Below are positions 25,248 to 25,345 of a stretch of 25,345 nucleotides of DNA, piece by piece. The translations under genes were made by a program, and so were the position numbers. Position 1 is the first letter of the stretch. Each line of letters starts with the position of its first letter. This stretch comes from Lentzea sp. (GTDB taxonomy: Bacteria; Actinomycetota; Actinomycetes; Mycobacteriales; Pseudonocardiaceae). The notes beneath the pieces were generated by a model. The model was not told the origin of the DNA, ran no database searches, and was given only the letters and a program-made list of their open reading frames with translations. The stretch lies in contig JASLAV010000984.1 of NCBI GenBank assembly GCA_030146905.1, forward strand, positions 1 through 25,345, in the 5' to 3' direction.

Positions 25248-25323
25248 TACGTTGCTGATCGTGCCGGACTTCAAGCTGCCGCTCTACGGCGCTGACACCG
25301 AACGCGGCGACCTCGCTCCCTGA
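25248..25323 (+). CDS. Possible leaderless 20-residue peptide (with its -10 box)
   Basis: GTG at 25261 opens a complete frame to TGA at 25321-25323, encoding MPDFKLPLYGADTERGDLAP. A TANNNT box (TACGTT, 25248-25253) lies 7 nt upstream, which would yield a leaderless message, like other starts in this window. The peptide matches nothing I recognise; it has no Cys-rich or attenuator-like end. It could be a leader peptide for a gene beyond the window, or chance. Confidence 0.3.
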
Positions 25324-25345
25324 GTCGCCCCGTTCCGCCGACACC

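Overview
The window looks like a chromosomal segment of a high-GC actinomycete, most likely Pseudonocardiaceae (Lentzea/Saccharothrix type; a family-level guess from codon use and gene content, not a search). Coding density is very high, GTG starts are common, several starts look leaderless, and exported proteins carry Sec, Tat or lipoprotein signals. There are no rRNA or tRNA genes, no CRISPR array, no insertion sequence and no origin. No gap between genes exceeds about 200 bp; the largest are 22746-22940, 18249-18388, 4208-4327 and 11496-11612, and each is described below.

Layout. 1-238 (-) is the start of a NUDIX hydrolase cut by the window edge, divergent from an APH-fold kinase (293-1231, +). 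1251-4207 (-) is a two-gene unit: a sugar-binding-type lipoprotein followed, with a 4-bp overlap, by a membrane GGDEF-EAL protein. Upstream on the same strand is full-length metH (4328-7900) with a 5' leader that looks like an S-adenosylhomocysteine (SAH) riboswitch. Then come a patatin-like lipase (8059-8889, +), a secreted discoidin-GH8 glycosidase (8972-10612, +), and on the minus strand a TIR-domain protein overlapping a small two-helix membrane protein (10621-11495). Plus-strand genes follow for a beta-lactamase-fold hydrolase and a MerR regulator (11613-13608), then a minus-strand MycE-like methyltransferase and a secreted DUF5829-like protein (plus).

15678-20344 holds a second copy of the lipoprotein/GGDEF-EAL pair. 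Here the two genes are divergent, and the lipoprotein gene is followed by an exported amidohydrolase. The rest is a Tat-exported M28 peptidase, a membrane protein with a YbaB-like tail, a GNAT acetyltransferase, a PadR regulator with a small downstream gene, an NTF2-like protein and an aminoglycoside-nucleotidyltransferase-like gene.

How the genes may work together. The two strongest candidates for undescribed systems are: (1) paralogous modules in which a solute-binding lipoprotein without any transporter is paired with a membrane c-di-GMP synthase/phosphodiesterase, suggesting ligand sensing that sets c-di-GMP; and (2) a TIR protein and a small membrane protein that share a nearly identical G/N/Q-rich motif (C-terminal in one, N-terminal in the other), suggesting homotypic, possibly amyloid-like, recruitment of a TIR enzyme to the membrane. 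The SAH-riboswitch-like leader of metH is the clearest RNA element.
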